Source of the DNA: Micrasema longulum
Lineage: Eukaryota > Arthropoda > Insecta > Trichoptera > Brachycentridae
Direction of reading: 5' to 3'
DNA length: 64,000 bases
NCBI GenBank assembly: GCA_022494885.1
Contig: JAGVSM010003816.1
Location: 54,943 to 118,942, forward strand
Shown in pieces: positions 33,035 to 44,726 of the stretch (the stretch's first letter is position 1; each line of letters begins with the position of its first letter). The translations under genes were made by a program, and so were the position numbers. The notes below the pieces were generated by a model that was given only the letters and a program-made list of their open reading frames with translations, made no database searches and was not told the DNA's origin.

Positions 33035-33240
33035 CCCCATCCGCATCCATAAGGCGCTGCAATAGTCGAACAAATGCAGTGTAATACGATCATTTGTTCC
33101 ATGAAGGTAATGTGATCCGTCCTACGCTTCAGATGCCTGTTCAGAACAATAAAATAATGCAGTTTTAACAAACAAAATAATAAATATTTCACTTTCATCT
33201 TCACGGGAATCGAACCAAAGACCGCAAGAATATTATAATA
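33035..33240 (-). repeat. S1 SINE
   Basis: Minus strand: degenerate head with GGTTCGATTCC near 33205, body with 'catctgaagcgtaggacgga' and tail 'gcagcgccttatggatgc'. Confidence 0.55.
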
Positions 33241-33604
33241 TTATTTGATTTGAATGTTTTTTTTAGTATACTGGTAGTGAAAGTGTTGAGGTGTGAAAGA
33301 GGGTAAACTACAAGGGATGGAAATCGGAATTATGACACGTTTTGCATTTTCCGTTGCCTACATTAAATTTTGTATTAGATCTGAATGCCAAATTGAAAAG
33401 TTAGTTCGTTTCGTTGTTTGGAAAACTTCAATCGAACCTCTGATTGGTCCTGCGGGGATGAAATTACCCCCACCCACCTAAATCCGGATCCTACTGTCTT
33501 ATATCATCCCCTTCTCCATTAATCGGAAACCAAACTTCTCGAATTAAAGGAAATTTGATTATTAATTATGAAACCGTATTATCAGCAAATCTGAAATTAT
33601 ATTT

Positions 33605-33785
33605 TTTCCAAATTTGCGAGAAGGGAAAAACCGAGATAGGAAACATTTTTAAGAAGGAATATGCAAGTTTAGGCATTAACATTGCTTGAACTAAATAAAT
33701 TTTACAAATATTAATATAACTCCATGGGAAGGAAATCAAGCCTGTCAACAAATATTTGGACATACTCAAAATATTATTGAATTTT
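33605..33785. repeat. P left end and A' arm
   Basis: 33620-33690 resembles the P left arm ('aacatttttaagaaggaata', 'aggcattaac'). 33715-33780 is an A' arm ('tcaacaaatatttggacata'). Confidence 0.5.
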
Positions 33786-33834
33786 TTTTATTAAACAAAA
33801 TAAAGCAATCACGCTATTTAGAACGCCAAATAAC

Positions 33835-33935
33835 TCTCTTTGGAAACGGATCTTTCTTCCTCTACATTCATACATCTCCTCATAAACTTTTGACATGTCC
33901 ATCTAAAAATAATTGTTGGATTGGGTCAATATTAT
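33835..33935 (-). mobile_element. LINE-A 3' scrap
   Basis: 'cttcctctacattcatacat' and 'aacttttgacatgtccatct' match the LINE-A 3' end at 740-815 and its complement at 59480-59540. Confidence 0.6.
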
Positions 33936-33939
33936 AATA

Positions 33940-34500
33940 ATTATGGATAACTTATATAGCACTATTTTCGTAATGTAATACCTCAAAGGCGCTTTACAAA
34001 GTGATTCTATAAACAAATAAATTTCAATATAATAAAATACATAAAACAACTTTGATTTTAACCACTAATTTTTATTTTTCACCGACCGGTTTCAAAGCAA
34101 ACAAGCTTCTTGCTTTGAAACCGGTCGGTAAAAAATTAGTGGTTAAAAACAAAGTTGTTTTATTTATTTCATTATTTAGAATAACCACAAAGTTAGTGCT
34201 TCAAATATAAACTTTGAAATAAATTTCATATGAATTTTTTTCATTTGAAATATGAGTAAAACAATATACTTTGTCATCACATCCAATAGATTTATTCAAA
34301 TAATTTAGAAAACAAGTAGGTTTTAAGATTTTTCCGAAACATCATCAGCCTCGTACCTCTGCTGGGAGAGCATTCCATGCGCGTTCGCAATTTAGTGCGC
34401 TGTTTGCGTAGAGGCATAACAATTTTTCCTCTTGACGTAGACGCAGGTAATCTAAGCGTAAGATGCCTGTCTGCTAGTTCATGCAGAATGCAAAGTTCCC
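33940..34500 (-). mobile_element. L2-like LINE 3' end, copy 2, with hairpin insert
   Basis: It aligns with 4600-4980: 'ttatggataacttatat', 'tcaaaggcgctttacaaagt', 'gtgcgctgtttgcgtagagg'. The minus strand encodes ERAWNALPAEVRG. Relative to copy 1 it carries an extra ~120-bp foldback hairpin (34041-34162) and lacks ~20 bp around 34375. Confidence 0.75.
34041..34162. repeat. Foldback hairpin with GAAACCGGTC arms
   Basis: The arms 34041-34100 and 34111-34162 are nearly perfect reverse complements, with a ~10-base loop centred on AAGCTT. Each arm reads outward from the loop TGCTTTGAAACCGGTCGGT, then 'attagtggttaaaa' and 'caaagttgtttta'. Because L2 copy 1 lacks it, it is an insertion. The GAAA-CCGG-TC run matches the 3' half of the hammerhead-like motif at 24.9 kb. 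Confidence 0.85.
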
Positions 34501-34679
34501 TTAGATATTCTGCAGAAAAGTTTTGCAGTGCAATAAACCAATGAATATAAATAAATATTTTTTTCTAAGCTTTTGGTGAAAATTTCGTATCAGTTTACAG
34601 TTTTTTAAATAAAACCATTCAAATAGGGAGTCAAAATACTTCTCAACGCAAAACATTTTTATCGATATTTTTAGTGAAA

Positions 34680-36260
34680 CAAATGTCTTGAAATCAATAA
34701 GTTCTTTAAAAAACATCAAATTATTGGGTCCTGACTTTGTTCCTACATCTGTAATATTAAATCTATTTTTAAAAACAGGCACTTTTCCAGAGATATGGAA
34801 GACTTCCGAAATTTCTCCAGTATTTAAAAAAGGCAAAAAACATGCATTGAAAATAATAGACCTGTGGCTATTTTACCTACACCTGCGAAGGTGTTTGAGT
34901 GGTAAATATACCATTTTATCAATCCCAAAATAGAGCCATTCATAACAAATGAACAGCATGGATTTTGGTCAGGGCGCTCAACGATAATTTGATGGTATTT
35001 ATGAATTTTGTCACAAAATCACTTGACAAAGGTGCTGAGGTAGACTGATTGTACGACTTCTCAAAAGCATTTGATAAAGTAGATTTTGCTTTAGAAACTT
35101 CATAAGATTAGCTTCAGTGACATTCTCCTGAGATTTTTCTCAAGCTATCTTATAGATCGAAAGCAGTATATGTCATTTAGATTCTATCAATTTGCAGTTT
35201 TTCACACCTCCTCGGGAGTGCCCCAGGGGTCTAATTTAGGACCAACGTTGTTCAAAATATTTATAAATGACATTAGCAATGAAATAAAAATTTCCAAGTT
35301 TTTATTATTTGAGGACGACTTGAAAATTTTCTGTGAAATGCAATCTCCTTTGGACTGTTTGAAACTTCAGTAAGACATCCGAAATATAATACGATGAAGT
35401 AAACGAAACAAACTGTTCTTCAATGTCTCTAAATGTTTTGTCATGTCGTACACAAGAGCGTCCAAAACTATTTATTTCCGTTACGTCATGGATGGATTAA
35501 AACTTGAACGAGCGTCGACGTCCAGGGATCTCGGGGTAGTGTTTGACGCTAATTTATTATTTAATCTACATATAATATCATCATGTAGTAACTCCCTTAA
35601 AATGCTTTCAACTATTCAGGTTTTAAAAACATTCTATAATTCCTTGGTAAGAAGTCGCTTGGAATTTAGTCCCATCATTTGGTCGCCAAATAAAACTACG
35701 TATTCCTTAATGATAGAGAGGGCACAAAAAAAAATTCTGCGTTATCTGTATCTCAGGGAGTATGGATTTTACCCGTGGCTTTTCCCGACTGACTTCTTAC
35801 TAGAAATACTGAGCTACCAATCATTTTTAGAAGAATATTCATTTGGGTGTTTATTTTTTTCAACTGATTGGTGGTCGCATCAGCATACATAATTCTGATA
35901 TTCTGAATGAATTCGGTATATTTGTCCCTGATAATTATTTTTGACAAAGGCAACACGGATTTTTCTATTTACCACGATGCAGAACCAACCTGCAAATAGT
36001 TATGCTGGTAAGTAGAACAATCGTGTTATTCGATTGTATCGCCTCGGATGATGATATATTTCATGACGGTGGGATTACTCTTAGGAGAGCTATTCCCAAA
36101 TTGTAATATATATGTCAATTTTACATGACGATTTAATTTTTTTTTCTTTTATCTATTTAATAACACTGATATGTATATTTTGTAATGTGATGAGAGTTAG
36201 TTGGATACTCTGTAATGTCCTCAATGTAACTGAATATAAATAAATGAAATGAAATAAAAA
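34680..36260 (+). pseudogene. LINE-D (CR1/jockey-like) RT domain, degenerate
   Basis: A run of frames with several stops and shifts covers most of a reverse transcriptase: GPDFVPTSVI, KTGTFPEIWKTSEISPVFKK (34700-34830), a NEQHGF-type motif (34945), SKAFDKVDF (35060), SSGVPQGSNLGPTLF (35205) and FEDDLKIF where YADD is expected (35310; Y to F and A to E, so catalytically doubtful). The C-terminus has RDLGVVFDANLLFNLHI and a late QKKILRYLYLRE (35520-35760). The 3' end near 36250 is ATAAATGAAATGAAATAAAA. No endonuclease or ORF1. The simple tail is the same type as in the 27-kb array. Confidence 0.8.
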
Positions 36261-37540
36261 AATATACAATTTGAGTGAAGAATAATGACCTTACTAGATT
36301 TTATTATCCTTGCCAAGAAGGGATAAATTAAATCGATTCATGACTGGACATTTGATTGAATTCTTTTATTAAATATGAAATTTTATTTATATATTTTAGT
36401 CAAAAGGCTGTCTCTTTGTTTACGATGCAGTGCATTACATCGCTTTTATCTCAATAATGACAATACGGCACTTCTGGTCTTTCGGTGGATTTTAACAAAG
36501 CTCTTCTAAGCGTTAAAGTTATATTGGGTTAGTGTTAAAAGCGACTATTAGTTATATTTAAATATGTCAAATAGCTGTATGAAGTAGGTGACGAGGTGTC
36601 CATAGATCTAAACTGTTGTATAAACTTAGATATTGTAATATGATTTAACAAGAAGGTAACCTATTTTCAAAAATTGTTGGTCATCAATCAAAAAACATTC
36701 AAGTATTTCTTAGTATTATGAAATTTAGTTTTCCTTTCAAAAAGAAAACGGTCAATAGATTTCTAAAAGCAGACATAAAATGTGGAATAAAAAGGTTCAT
36801 GTTTAACCCCTGAGCAATTTCAATGGACACCGGAAACATGATATCCACCTCAGACACCTCAAAATACACTCTCACCCCCGTACTAGTTCATGAATAAAAA
36901 AGGAAAAGATTGTAAGACAAATCTCTTTCCGAATAACCCCCCTGGGCGCGCAAGGGTTGGGGTAGCTCAAACAAGCAAACGGGTAAAAAAAACTTAAAGG
37001 GAAGACCAATTCTATTTTCGCCTCACCACTTCGAGGGTTAACTCGGTGTATCAATATATTAGCCCTCTTTTATTGACCACTTATACCCCTTTTACAAAAA
37101 AAGGGGTTTTTAAAAGATGCTGCAATTTTCGTGGGAAAACGTCGTATCTACATCGAAAACCCTTTAACGGCGGGCGTTTTTGTTTGGGGTTAGGTTTTTA
37201 TTGGGCGGATTTTCTCCGTTGTAAAAATAAGTATTTTTGGATGCAACGGGGATTTAGGAGCATCCATTTATTATCTGTTTTCGTTAAGGGTTGTCTGGGG
37301 TACGTTTTTCCAGATGGTCAGTTAGAAAGCTGTAGGGTTTACCGCCAATTTGGTTAGAAATTTGCCGATCGATCTCCCGAGACGAATTTATTGCGGGTAA
37401 AGTGATTTTCTTGGATCAATTTCAGGGACACGTGGGATTGTGTGGCGATTTAAGGGTTTTTATTCTTATTGAGGTATTTTATTGACTGGAGTTTATTGGA
37501 CGTTATTCCATGTATCCCTTAAGGGGGACACAACCCAATA
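36261..37540. other. Single-copy stretch with GC-richer block
   Basis: 36800-37540 departs from the local A+T richness, with ACCCCCCTGGGCGCGC (36938 region), AACGGCGGGCG (37167) and many G-runs, and no other copy in the window. Short frames on both strands (36872-37054, 37046-37357) resemble nothing known. Regulatory or conserved non-coding DNA is possible. Confidence 0.3.
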
Positions 37541-37825
37541 ATAGAAATTGCATGTTATTTTTACATGTCAAATCTTTTTTTAAGTCAAATATAAATAATG
37601 CTTGTAACGTTTTGAAAGTGATACAAGATATCCCTTATTTTACACTTTAAAGCTGTTTTTCTGCTCATTAGCCTTTAAAATGCATAACAAAAATTGGCCA
37701 TAAAAATATAATTTTTAAACTCAATAATTGTAATTTTTATTTGAGGTTCAATTCCGTTTCTTCGATCAGTTTCGAGTTTCAGGTGTCAGTCTAGTGTAAA
37801 TAAAAGATTTTAGCTAGAACCACCT

Positions 37826-37960
37826 TGTAACTTATTTTACTTATTTTACTTATTTTACTTATTTTACTTATTTTAATTATTTTACTTATTTTACTTATTT
37901 TACTTATTTTACTTATTTTACTTATTTTACTTATTTTACTTATTTTACTTTTTTTTTTCC
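37826..37960. repeat. 9-bp microsatellite (ACTTATTTT)n
   Basis: About 14 units of ACTTATTTT with one variant (AATTATTTT near 37875). The complement, AAAATAAGT, is a one-base relative of the AAATAAAGT unit of the 26-kb array. Confidence 0.9.
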
Positions 37961-37974
37961 TTCTTCTTTTATCA

Positions 37975-38220
37975 GCTAGTTAATTCAACAATGTTTGAGT
38001 ATGTCCAAATGCTTGCAAACTAGCTCTTTTACTTAAAAAAAGTCAACAGATGGAAGACTTGAGGAAATGAGGATGTTCAAACATGGACAGAATGGTGAAT
38101 GTTACAATGTGTAAAGTGGCCACTTAAACCAACGTCAGTCATAAGCCCTGTAAATGCCTAGTCTTCTATATTCCCTTCTCAAAAATGTTTTTCCTCTCTG
38201 TTGAAATAAATAAAGGTATT
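37975..38220 (+). repeat. A arm and P element half
   Basis: A arm 37985-38025 ('caatgtttgagtatgtccaa'), then 'gaatggtgaatgttacaatg' and 'cataagccctgtaaatgcct', right end 'ttcctctctgttgaaataaa'. Confidence 0.65.
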
Positions 38221-38624
38221 TTTTCCGCCTGGACATAGGACAAGGACCAGATAATAGAGGGACTGTAATCAATTATTATCATCTATGCTCGCTGCATCAC
38301 ACGTGCGCACCACGTCACTCGTTCTACACTGCCTCCACCAGCTTTTCTATCAACACGTTGTTGCCATCTCTATAACTTTGTATTCTGAATCCATAGCATT
38401 TTTCATGTGTAAAAGAATTTCTTAGGGTAATTACTACAACTGGATAACATTAACGTCAGCATTTGTGAGTAACCCACAAAAACAAATGTTTTTATCGTCC
38501 TCCATAAATGCTACACATAAGCTAGTCGCGATTTATTAAGATCATATCGATGCCTTGCGCACTAATGTGATAGATCAAGATTTATCATTTATCTGTTCTG
38601 TTCTATTTGCAGCCTGTGCTTTTT
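38221..38624. other. Single-copy gap
   Basis: Mixed composition, including 'cacacgtgcgcaccacgtca' (38300), which holds an E-box CACGTG. No gene or repeat assigned. Confidence 0.3.
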
Positions 38625-38745
38625 ATTTTTTTATTTTTTAATATTTACATAAAAGTCGTAAATTAAAGTCCTGCTGAGTTGTATACATACAACTCGTTAG
38701 CAGGTTCTTATAAATTGCTTTGATTATTCATACTTAACCTACATT
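38625..38745 (-). repeat. Repeat Q, copy 1
   Basis: The reverse complement of 50080-50215: 'acctgctaacgagttgtatg' and 'gcaggacttta', ending in an A-rich tail. It looks like a retroelement 3' end. Confidence 0.65.
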
Positions 38746-40150
38746 AACTCTTAAAAGACTGTGGTAAATAATCCCCTTGCGCGCGGTGATGTAACATCGT
38801 GTTACCACTAGTAAAAGATATCATCTCTATGCAGATGATTTACAATTATATCTTCATTGCAGACCTAAAAACACCAGCGAAGCAATAGAATCGATGTCTA
38901 ATACACTAAATTGCGTGTCAACATGGACAAAAGAGTATGGTTTACTAATAAACCCGTCTAAAACACAAATTATGTTTGCAGGTAGTCAAAGATTGCTTAG
39001 TAAGCTAGACATACCTTCACTAAATCCTCTTATTGTCAATGGTACCAATATTCAATACAGGAAATCCGTAAAAAATCTAAGAGTACAAATGGATAAACAT
39101 CTTTGCTGGCGAGCTAATGAATTAAGCCGCAAAATAGTTTTCAGTCTACACTCACTTAAAAGGTTACAAAAATTCTTACCCATTAGTACTAAATGCACCC
39201 TTGTACCAGCATTACTACTACCCATTCTAGATTACGCTGATGTTTCCATGTCTGATTTAAGCTGTGAGCAACTCGATAAACTTGAACGACTTCAGAATAC
39301 ATGCATAAGGTACATTTTTGGTCTGAGAAATATGACCACATTTCTGATTATCGTAGGCAACCGAAATGGCTCAAAATTAGACAGCGGAGAGACTATCACT
39401 CCCTCTCACTTCTGTTCAATGTACTTCATAGTCCTAACGCTCTTTTATCTTCCTTAATCTCTCCTCCTTTCCCTTTTCCTCATTCCTCTTTTTCCTTTTT
39501 CCCATTGAGTAATAGTTTTGATTTAAGGTAATTTATAAACAAATACGTTTATTTCTATTTTTATATGCTTTTAGCTTTTTAATCTTTTTTTTCTATTGAA
39601 TATGTTCTGTAACTTGAATTATAAAAATAAAACTTTTATTTTATTGGTTGGTTGGAAGAAATTGCCATTTGGCAATAAGCCCGCCAATGTACAAATAACA
39701 TTATGTACAAAAGTTAAATAAATTAAAAGACGGAATATTCCAAAGTTCAGACGCTAAAAAAAAAAAAACAGAGATATGTTGTTTAATGATTCTTTTTCCA
39801 TAATTTATGCAAATAAACATATAATTTAGCCCTGTTATAGCAAAAAAAATAAAAAATCACAAATACGTCGCTCATGTTAAGCGCGTGCGTCCCATCACTG
39901 TCATCAACCGACTTAAGACTGAATCTGTTTTACACAACACCCGCCGCAGAACAGCGTCTCTGTCTTCATTGTTATGACTTATATCTTCGTGCTCTGTCTT
40001 GTAAAAGGTATCTGAATAGATGTATTGCTGATTCAGCGGACATTCATTATTCGCGTAAAAAAAAAAATATTTATTGTACCAACATTTAGCATAGTTATTT
40101 AAATTTAACTTTCCAAATCAGGTGTGAAAATGTCCATTTGAAGATTACAC
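38745..40150. repeat. Repeat R, copy 2 (host of LINE-J)
   Basis: It matches 19385-20150 on both sides of the LINE-J insertion: 'gatgtaacatcgtgttacca' (38789) on the left; 'tttatgcaaataaacatata' and 'gcgcgtgcgtcccatcactg' (39800-39905) and 'caggtgtgaaaatgtccatt' (40119) on the right. Confidence 0.75.
38816..39730 (+). pseudogene. LINE-J, 5'-truncated, inserted in repeat R
   Basis: It begins exactly at the RT catalytic box: LYADDLQLYLHCRPKNTSEA, then an open frame 38894-39457 with LINPSKTQIMFAGSQ, KHLCWRANELSRK and YADVSMSDLSCEQLDKLERL. A frameshift near 39340 restores SDYRRQPKWLKIRQRRDYHS in another frame. About 250 bp of C-terminal coding sequence present at 16.9-17.2 kb is deleted after 'cctaacgctc'. 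The 3' end is AAGTTAAATAAAT at 39724. TAAAAGA flanks both ends (near 38811 and 39725). Catalytic YADD is intact, but the copy cannot encode a full enzyme. Confidence 0.85.
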
Positions 40151-40159
40151 CTTTTTTTT

Positions 40160-41600
40160 TTTGTCCATGCACATTATAATGCGCCAAGTCATTTTAATAT
40201 TTAACAATCCATTGAAACATCGAGGAAATATGAGCCTAGTCGAAAAATGATGAAAATTATTCAACAGTATGACAGATAATAAATGACGATGATAATAGTG
40301 GTGAACAGTTAATAATTTTGAAATATTATTTTAAATTTGAAAATCAACGTGCTGATATTACACATCTTAACACCAAGACGCAATGATTATGGAAAAAAAT
40401 GTTACATCTTGTTAGAACAATAGTTTAAATAAAGGGATGGGGAAAAATAAGACATGTTATAATCAATGCACGTCGGTGTTAGTTTTTAACAGCATGGGCC
40501 TATCAGCACGTTGCTTTAATATTTATGTGCAACTTTTGTGGTGTAGTCGTATGTTCGGATTTGCGTGTTAGTATAATTAGTGTCCTGATTAAAATTTTGG
40601 GTAACATCGTTCGTCGCATTCTCTCTTTTAATTTGTACGTTTAACTGAAGATATGTAATAAAATAAACTTTTAATTTGTACGTTTAACTGAAGATATGTA
40701 AAAATAAACTACTTTTAATTACTTATATTATATATGTAAATAAAATCAATATATTGCTGCTCTTACTATAATGTGTCATTAATTTTGAAGATGTTTTTTA
40801 AATCGACCTAAATTTACTGTTTTATATTTCACTTAAAGATTCTTCTCATCGTTTCTTTGAATCCCTTAAAATAAATATGTGTATATTTATGTTCTTCTTT
40901 TTTTTAAAAAAAATGTTATTACAATTTTATTTTTACATCTGAGCATGTTTTTCATTCTTTATTTCAATTCTTAATTTTTAATTACTCTTACAAACTTTCT
41001 TAGTTTTTAATATTATTTTCATTTGTAAATACTCACTACAAACTACAAACTTTAAAATATCTTTCTTTCACTTAAATTTTAATTTTTAAACAACTTTCAT
41101 TTATGTTTTTCTTTTTTCTTCTCTTTTTCATACTTTCATAACTAACCTGACATATAATTGATTTATAATATGGAAACTTCACTGGTCCATTAGAATTAAG
41201 TCTAATTGTGTAAAATATTAAACTTTGTAACTGTACTGTATGTTTCCTGAATAAAAGAAAAAAAAATATTTAAAAGTAGTAAGTAATATACAAATATTAA
41301 CTACAATTTACCTCTTTAACCATACCCTTCAAAAATTGGGTAACATCGCTCGTCGCATTCTCGCTTTTAACTTGTAAGTTTAACCCTACATTATAATGCG
41401 CCAAGTCATTTCTATATTTAGCAATCAATGAAGAATCAATTGAAGCAGCGAGGCAATATGAGCCAAGTCTTAAAATACCAACCGTATGACAGATAATACA
41501 TTAAACAGTCTTGTATTTTCAACTGATGTGCGATATTATGGTATTGACAGGAAGAATACTGCGTCAGTAAAATTTAAACTCTGAAAAAAAAACTATTTTT
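40160..41600. repeat. Unnamed repeat region with retroelement 3' end
   Basis: 'cattataatgcgccaagtca' occurs at 40168 and 41389 and 'gggtaacatcg' at 40600 and 41338, so a ~200-450-bp unit is partly duplicated. A 43-bp direct duplication lies at 40629-40715. 41150-41270 matches the complement of 58250-58375 and ends CCTGAATAAAAGAAAAAAAA, a retroelement 3' end with a polyadenylation-like signal. No open frame of note. Confidence 0.5.
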
Positions 41601-41728
41601 TTAAATATTATTAATATTCAAAGTATTCAAAATAATACAAAGTTTATTAACGTAATATTTTTTTAACTTTAATTGATCCCTATAAATACAAAAAACATTT
41701 AAAAACCTGTACCGTGTTTAGGCAGGAC
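41601..41728. other. Flank of LINE-C
   Basis: A+T-rich. CAGGAC at 41723-41728 adjoins the poly(T) (LINE-C tail) and recurs at 46465-46470 beyond the 5' end. Confidence 0.35.
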
Positions 41729-41826
41729 CTTTTTTTTTTTTTTTTTTTATTTGAAAATTTATTTATTTATAAACCCTTACGGATTATAACATTCATTTTA
41801 CATAAAATAATACATACATTTTTCAT

Positions 41827-44651
41827 TTATACTCTGTTGTTTAAAATAATATTTTTTACATCTTTTGTAAAGTTTGTCTGAGTCTTTTGTTTAGTTTTGT
41901 CTGGTAGTTTATTGTATAATTTAAGTCCCTGGTTCATTAGTCTTGATTGTCCTTGTCTTGTTTTAGAAAGTTGTATATGGTATTTGTCTGATATTCTCGT
42001 ATTATGTCCATGTTGACTACAATTTTTTATTAGTTTAAGTTCTTCGTCTACAATTACATTAGTGGCTAATTTATGGATAAATTTTAATGATTCTAGTTGA
42101 AAGAGTTCAGTTATATTTAATTGCTTGGTTTGTTTAAAAAGTTCTCTAGTTGCAATTAAATAGGGAAGGTCATATATTAGCTTTAATATTTTATTTTGTT
42201 GTCTTTGTAGTCTGTTTATGTCATTTTGATATCCTGCTCCCCATAATAGTTGCGTATAACATATTTTAGTTTTAACATAGGCTTCATACGTTAGAATTTT
42301 TTCCGTTTTTGGAATAAAATTTTTGATTTTTAAAAAAAGACTCAATAATGTCGCCACTTTGATAATTAAATTGTTGATATGAATTGTCCATGTTAATTGT
42401 CTGTCTATTGTTAGTCCCAAGTATTTAACATGTTCAATTTCAGTAAGTCGTTCATTATTTATGTAAGCATCTACTTTATGTTATTTTTTTCTAGTTTCAA
42501 AATGGATAATATTGCATTTTTAAAAATTAAGTGTAAGTAAGTTTGTGTTTGTCCATTTAGTCAACATAGTTAGGTCTTTGTTTATGTCATTGTTTGTTAA
42601 TACGTCTGTTTGATTTTTATAGAATAGTCCAATGTCGTCGGCATACATAATAATTTTTCCCTTGAAATTGTACAGTGACAAATCATTAATGTATAAAATA
42701 TATAATATTGGACCCAAAATGGATCCTTGGGGTACTCAAAAATTTACCGTTTGCAAAAGGCTTTTTTTTTCATTTACATATGTATACTGCTTCCGATTTG
42801 CTAAATATGATTTTAATAGTTTACTTTCTTGAAATTTTACTCCTATGTCGTTTAATTTTTTTATCATTGTCTCAACATGAACCGTATCGAAAGCTTTTTT
42901 AAAATCTAAGATTACTCCCGTGATTGGGATCCCAGTATCCATGTTGGTTTGAATAAAATTTATTAAATTCACTAGGGCTGTTCCGGTTCCTTTTTTTTCC
43001 TGAAAGCCATGTTGATTATAAGTAAGTATATTGAGATTTTTAACATGGTCCATTAATCTCTTTTGAATATATTTTTCAAATATTTTATTGAAGACTGTTA
43101 AATTTGCAATTGGTCTGTAATTGCTATGATCTTTTTTATCACCTCCTTTATATATTGGAGTGATTCTTGCTATTTTTAATTCATCTGGATAGGTACCTTC
43201 TTTTATATGCAGATTAATCAGATTTGTTAATATTGGACTAAGCATGTCTTTAAGAATTTTTACTAGCGATGGTTTAATTTTATCATATCCCGGAGAAGCA
43301 TTTTTTTCAAATTATCTATAATTTTTTTGATTTCTCCTATTGTTGCGGGTCTAAGAAAGAAGGTAGCATTTATTTGGTATTTTTGTGTTTCTGTTACATT
43401 TAAACATGGTCCCTTTATTTTATTTGCAAGTTTTTTTCCTATATTTGTATAAAAATCATTTAATATACTTGTTATTTCTACCGGATTATTTGTTACTTTT
43501 CCATCCATTTGTTTTATTTCCTTTATACATGGTGATGGTATTTTTGTGTCTGATTTAATATTTTTAATAATTTTCCATAATTTATTACTGTTTCCTTCTG
43601 CGCATGCTATTTGTTGTTGATAGTATTGTTTTTTAGAATTTCTTATATCATTTCTCAGCTCTTTTTGAATATTTTTTAGTTGTATTTGCAGATGTTGATT
43701 GTGTCTTTCTTTTACCATTTTTTTGTAAATTTTATTTTTTAGAATGACTTTTTTAAATATTTCTTTTGTGAGCCACCCCTCTTGGATCAAAGTAGTAAAT
43801 CTTCTGTTTTCTGTTTTTGTATTCTTTTTAATTTCAGTTAGAATCAACTCTTGCAGTTGTTTAAAAGTAGTTATTTGTAAATTTTGTAATTTTATTTCCA
43901 CGCTTTCTTTAAGTTTATTAAAATCGATCTTTTCTGAAGTATATTTTTGCCTTGCTACTATTTGTTTAGCTATTGATATATCCACATTTAACTCCAATGC
44001 TCTATGATCACTTAGCGGTGTATCTATGTAGTCAATGGTGTAATTGCATCCTATTATATTAGTGATCACATGGTCAATTATTGTATTTTCACCTCTTTGA
44101 TTCCACCTAGTATACTTTTCAGGAGATATTTCATTTAGTATTTTAAAATTATTTGAGCGGAGAGAATTTAAGTAATCATTAGTATGCACACATTTTTTGT
44201 CAAGTAAATTTATATTGAAATCACCAACTATTATTATTTTTCCTTTTTCTTTTGTAAGTATATCTGTTTCAAAAAAGTCGATGAATTGGTGTAATTGATT
44301 TTTATTGGGTGGTCTATAGATGACACAGATATTAATATTTTGTTCAGTTAAATTAATTAAGATTACATTTGATTTATCTTTTGCGGTTTCTTTTATTTTA
44401 ATTTGGAAATCTAAATTATTAGCAATATATATTGCAACTCCTCCTCCTTTGCCTTCTCTACATGAGTTAATTACATTATAATTATTAATTCCATACAATT
44501 CTTCTTCAGCGTTGCTTAGCCATGTTTCTGTAAGCATAATGATATCTGGTATTGATGAGTCATTTGTTATTAATGATTTAAGTTCATCTATTTTTGGTTT
44601 AAGACTGCGTATATTTATATAAAGAATCTTGAGTTTATGCATTTTTCTCAT
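41827..44651 (-). pseudogene. LINE-C ORF2: endonuclease - reverse transcriptase
   Basis: The endonuclease (residues 1-230) keeps all apurinic-type motifs: N13 in YINIRSL, E42 in TETWL, YRPP 112-115, GDFN 143-146, SDHR 214-217. The RT follows with ARITPIYKGG, NYRPIANLTVFNKIFEK, NQHGFQEKKGTGTAL, DFKKAFDTV, (V)PQGSILGP, YADD (42645-42634) and YLGLTIDRQLTW. The C-terminus has QRQQNKILKLIYDLP and LKLYNKLPDKTK. Breaks: a frameshift in a 7-base T run (plus strand 43301-43307), TGA at 42738-42736 replacing the Gly of GVPQGS, TAA at 42522-42520 and TAA at 42483-42481. From 43245 to 41827 the frame is otherwise continuous. An intact version would nick the target and copy its RNA (target-primed reverse transcription). 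Confidence 0.9.
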
Positions 44652-44726
44652 TTTTTTCTCCTCTGATTGTTTAGATTTATGTCTGTCTAAATGATCAAGC
44701 TCATTGATTTTATTTACATTTTCTTG

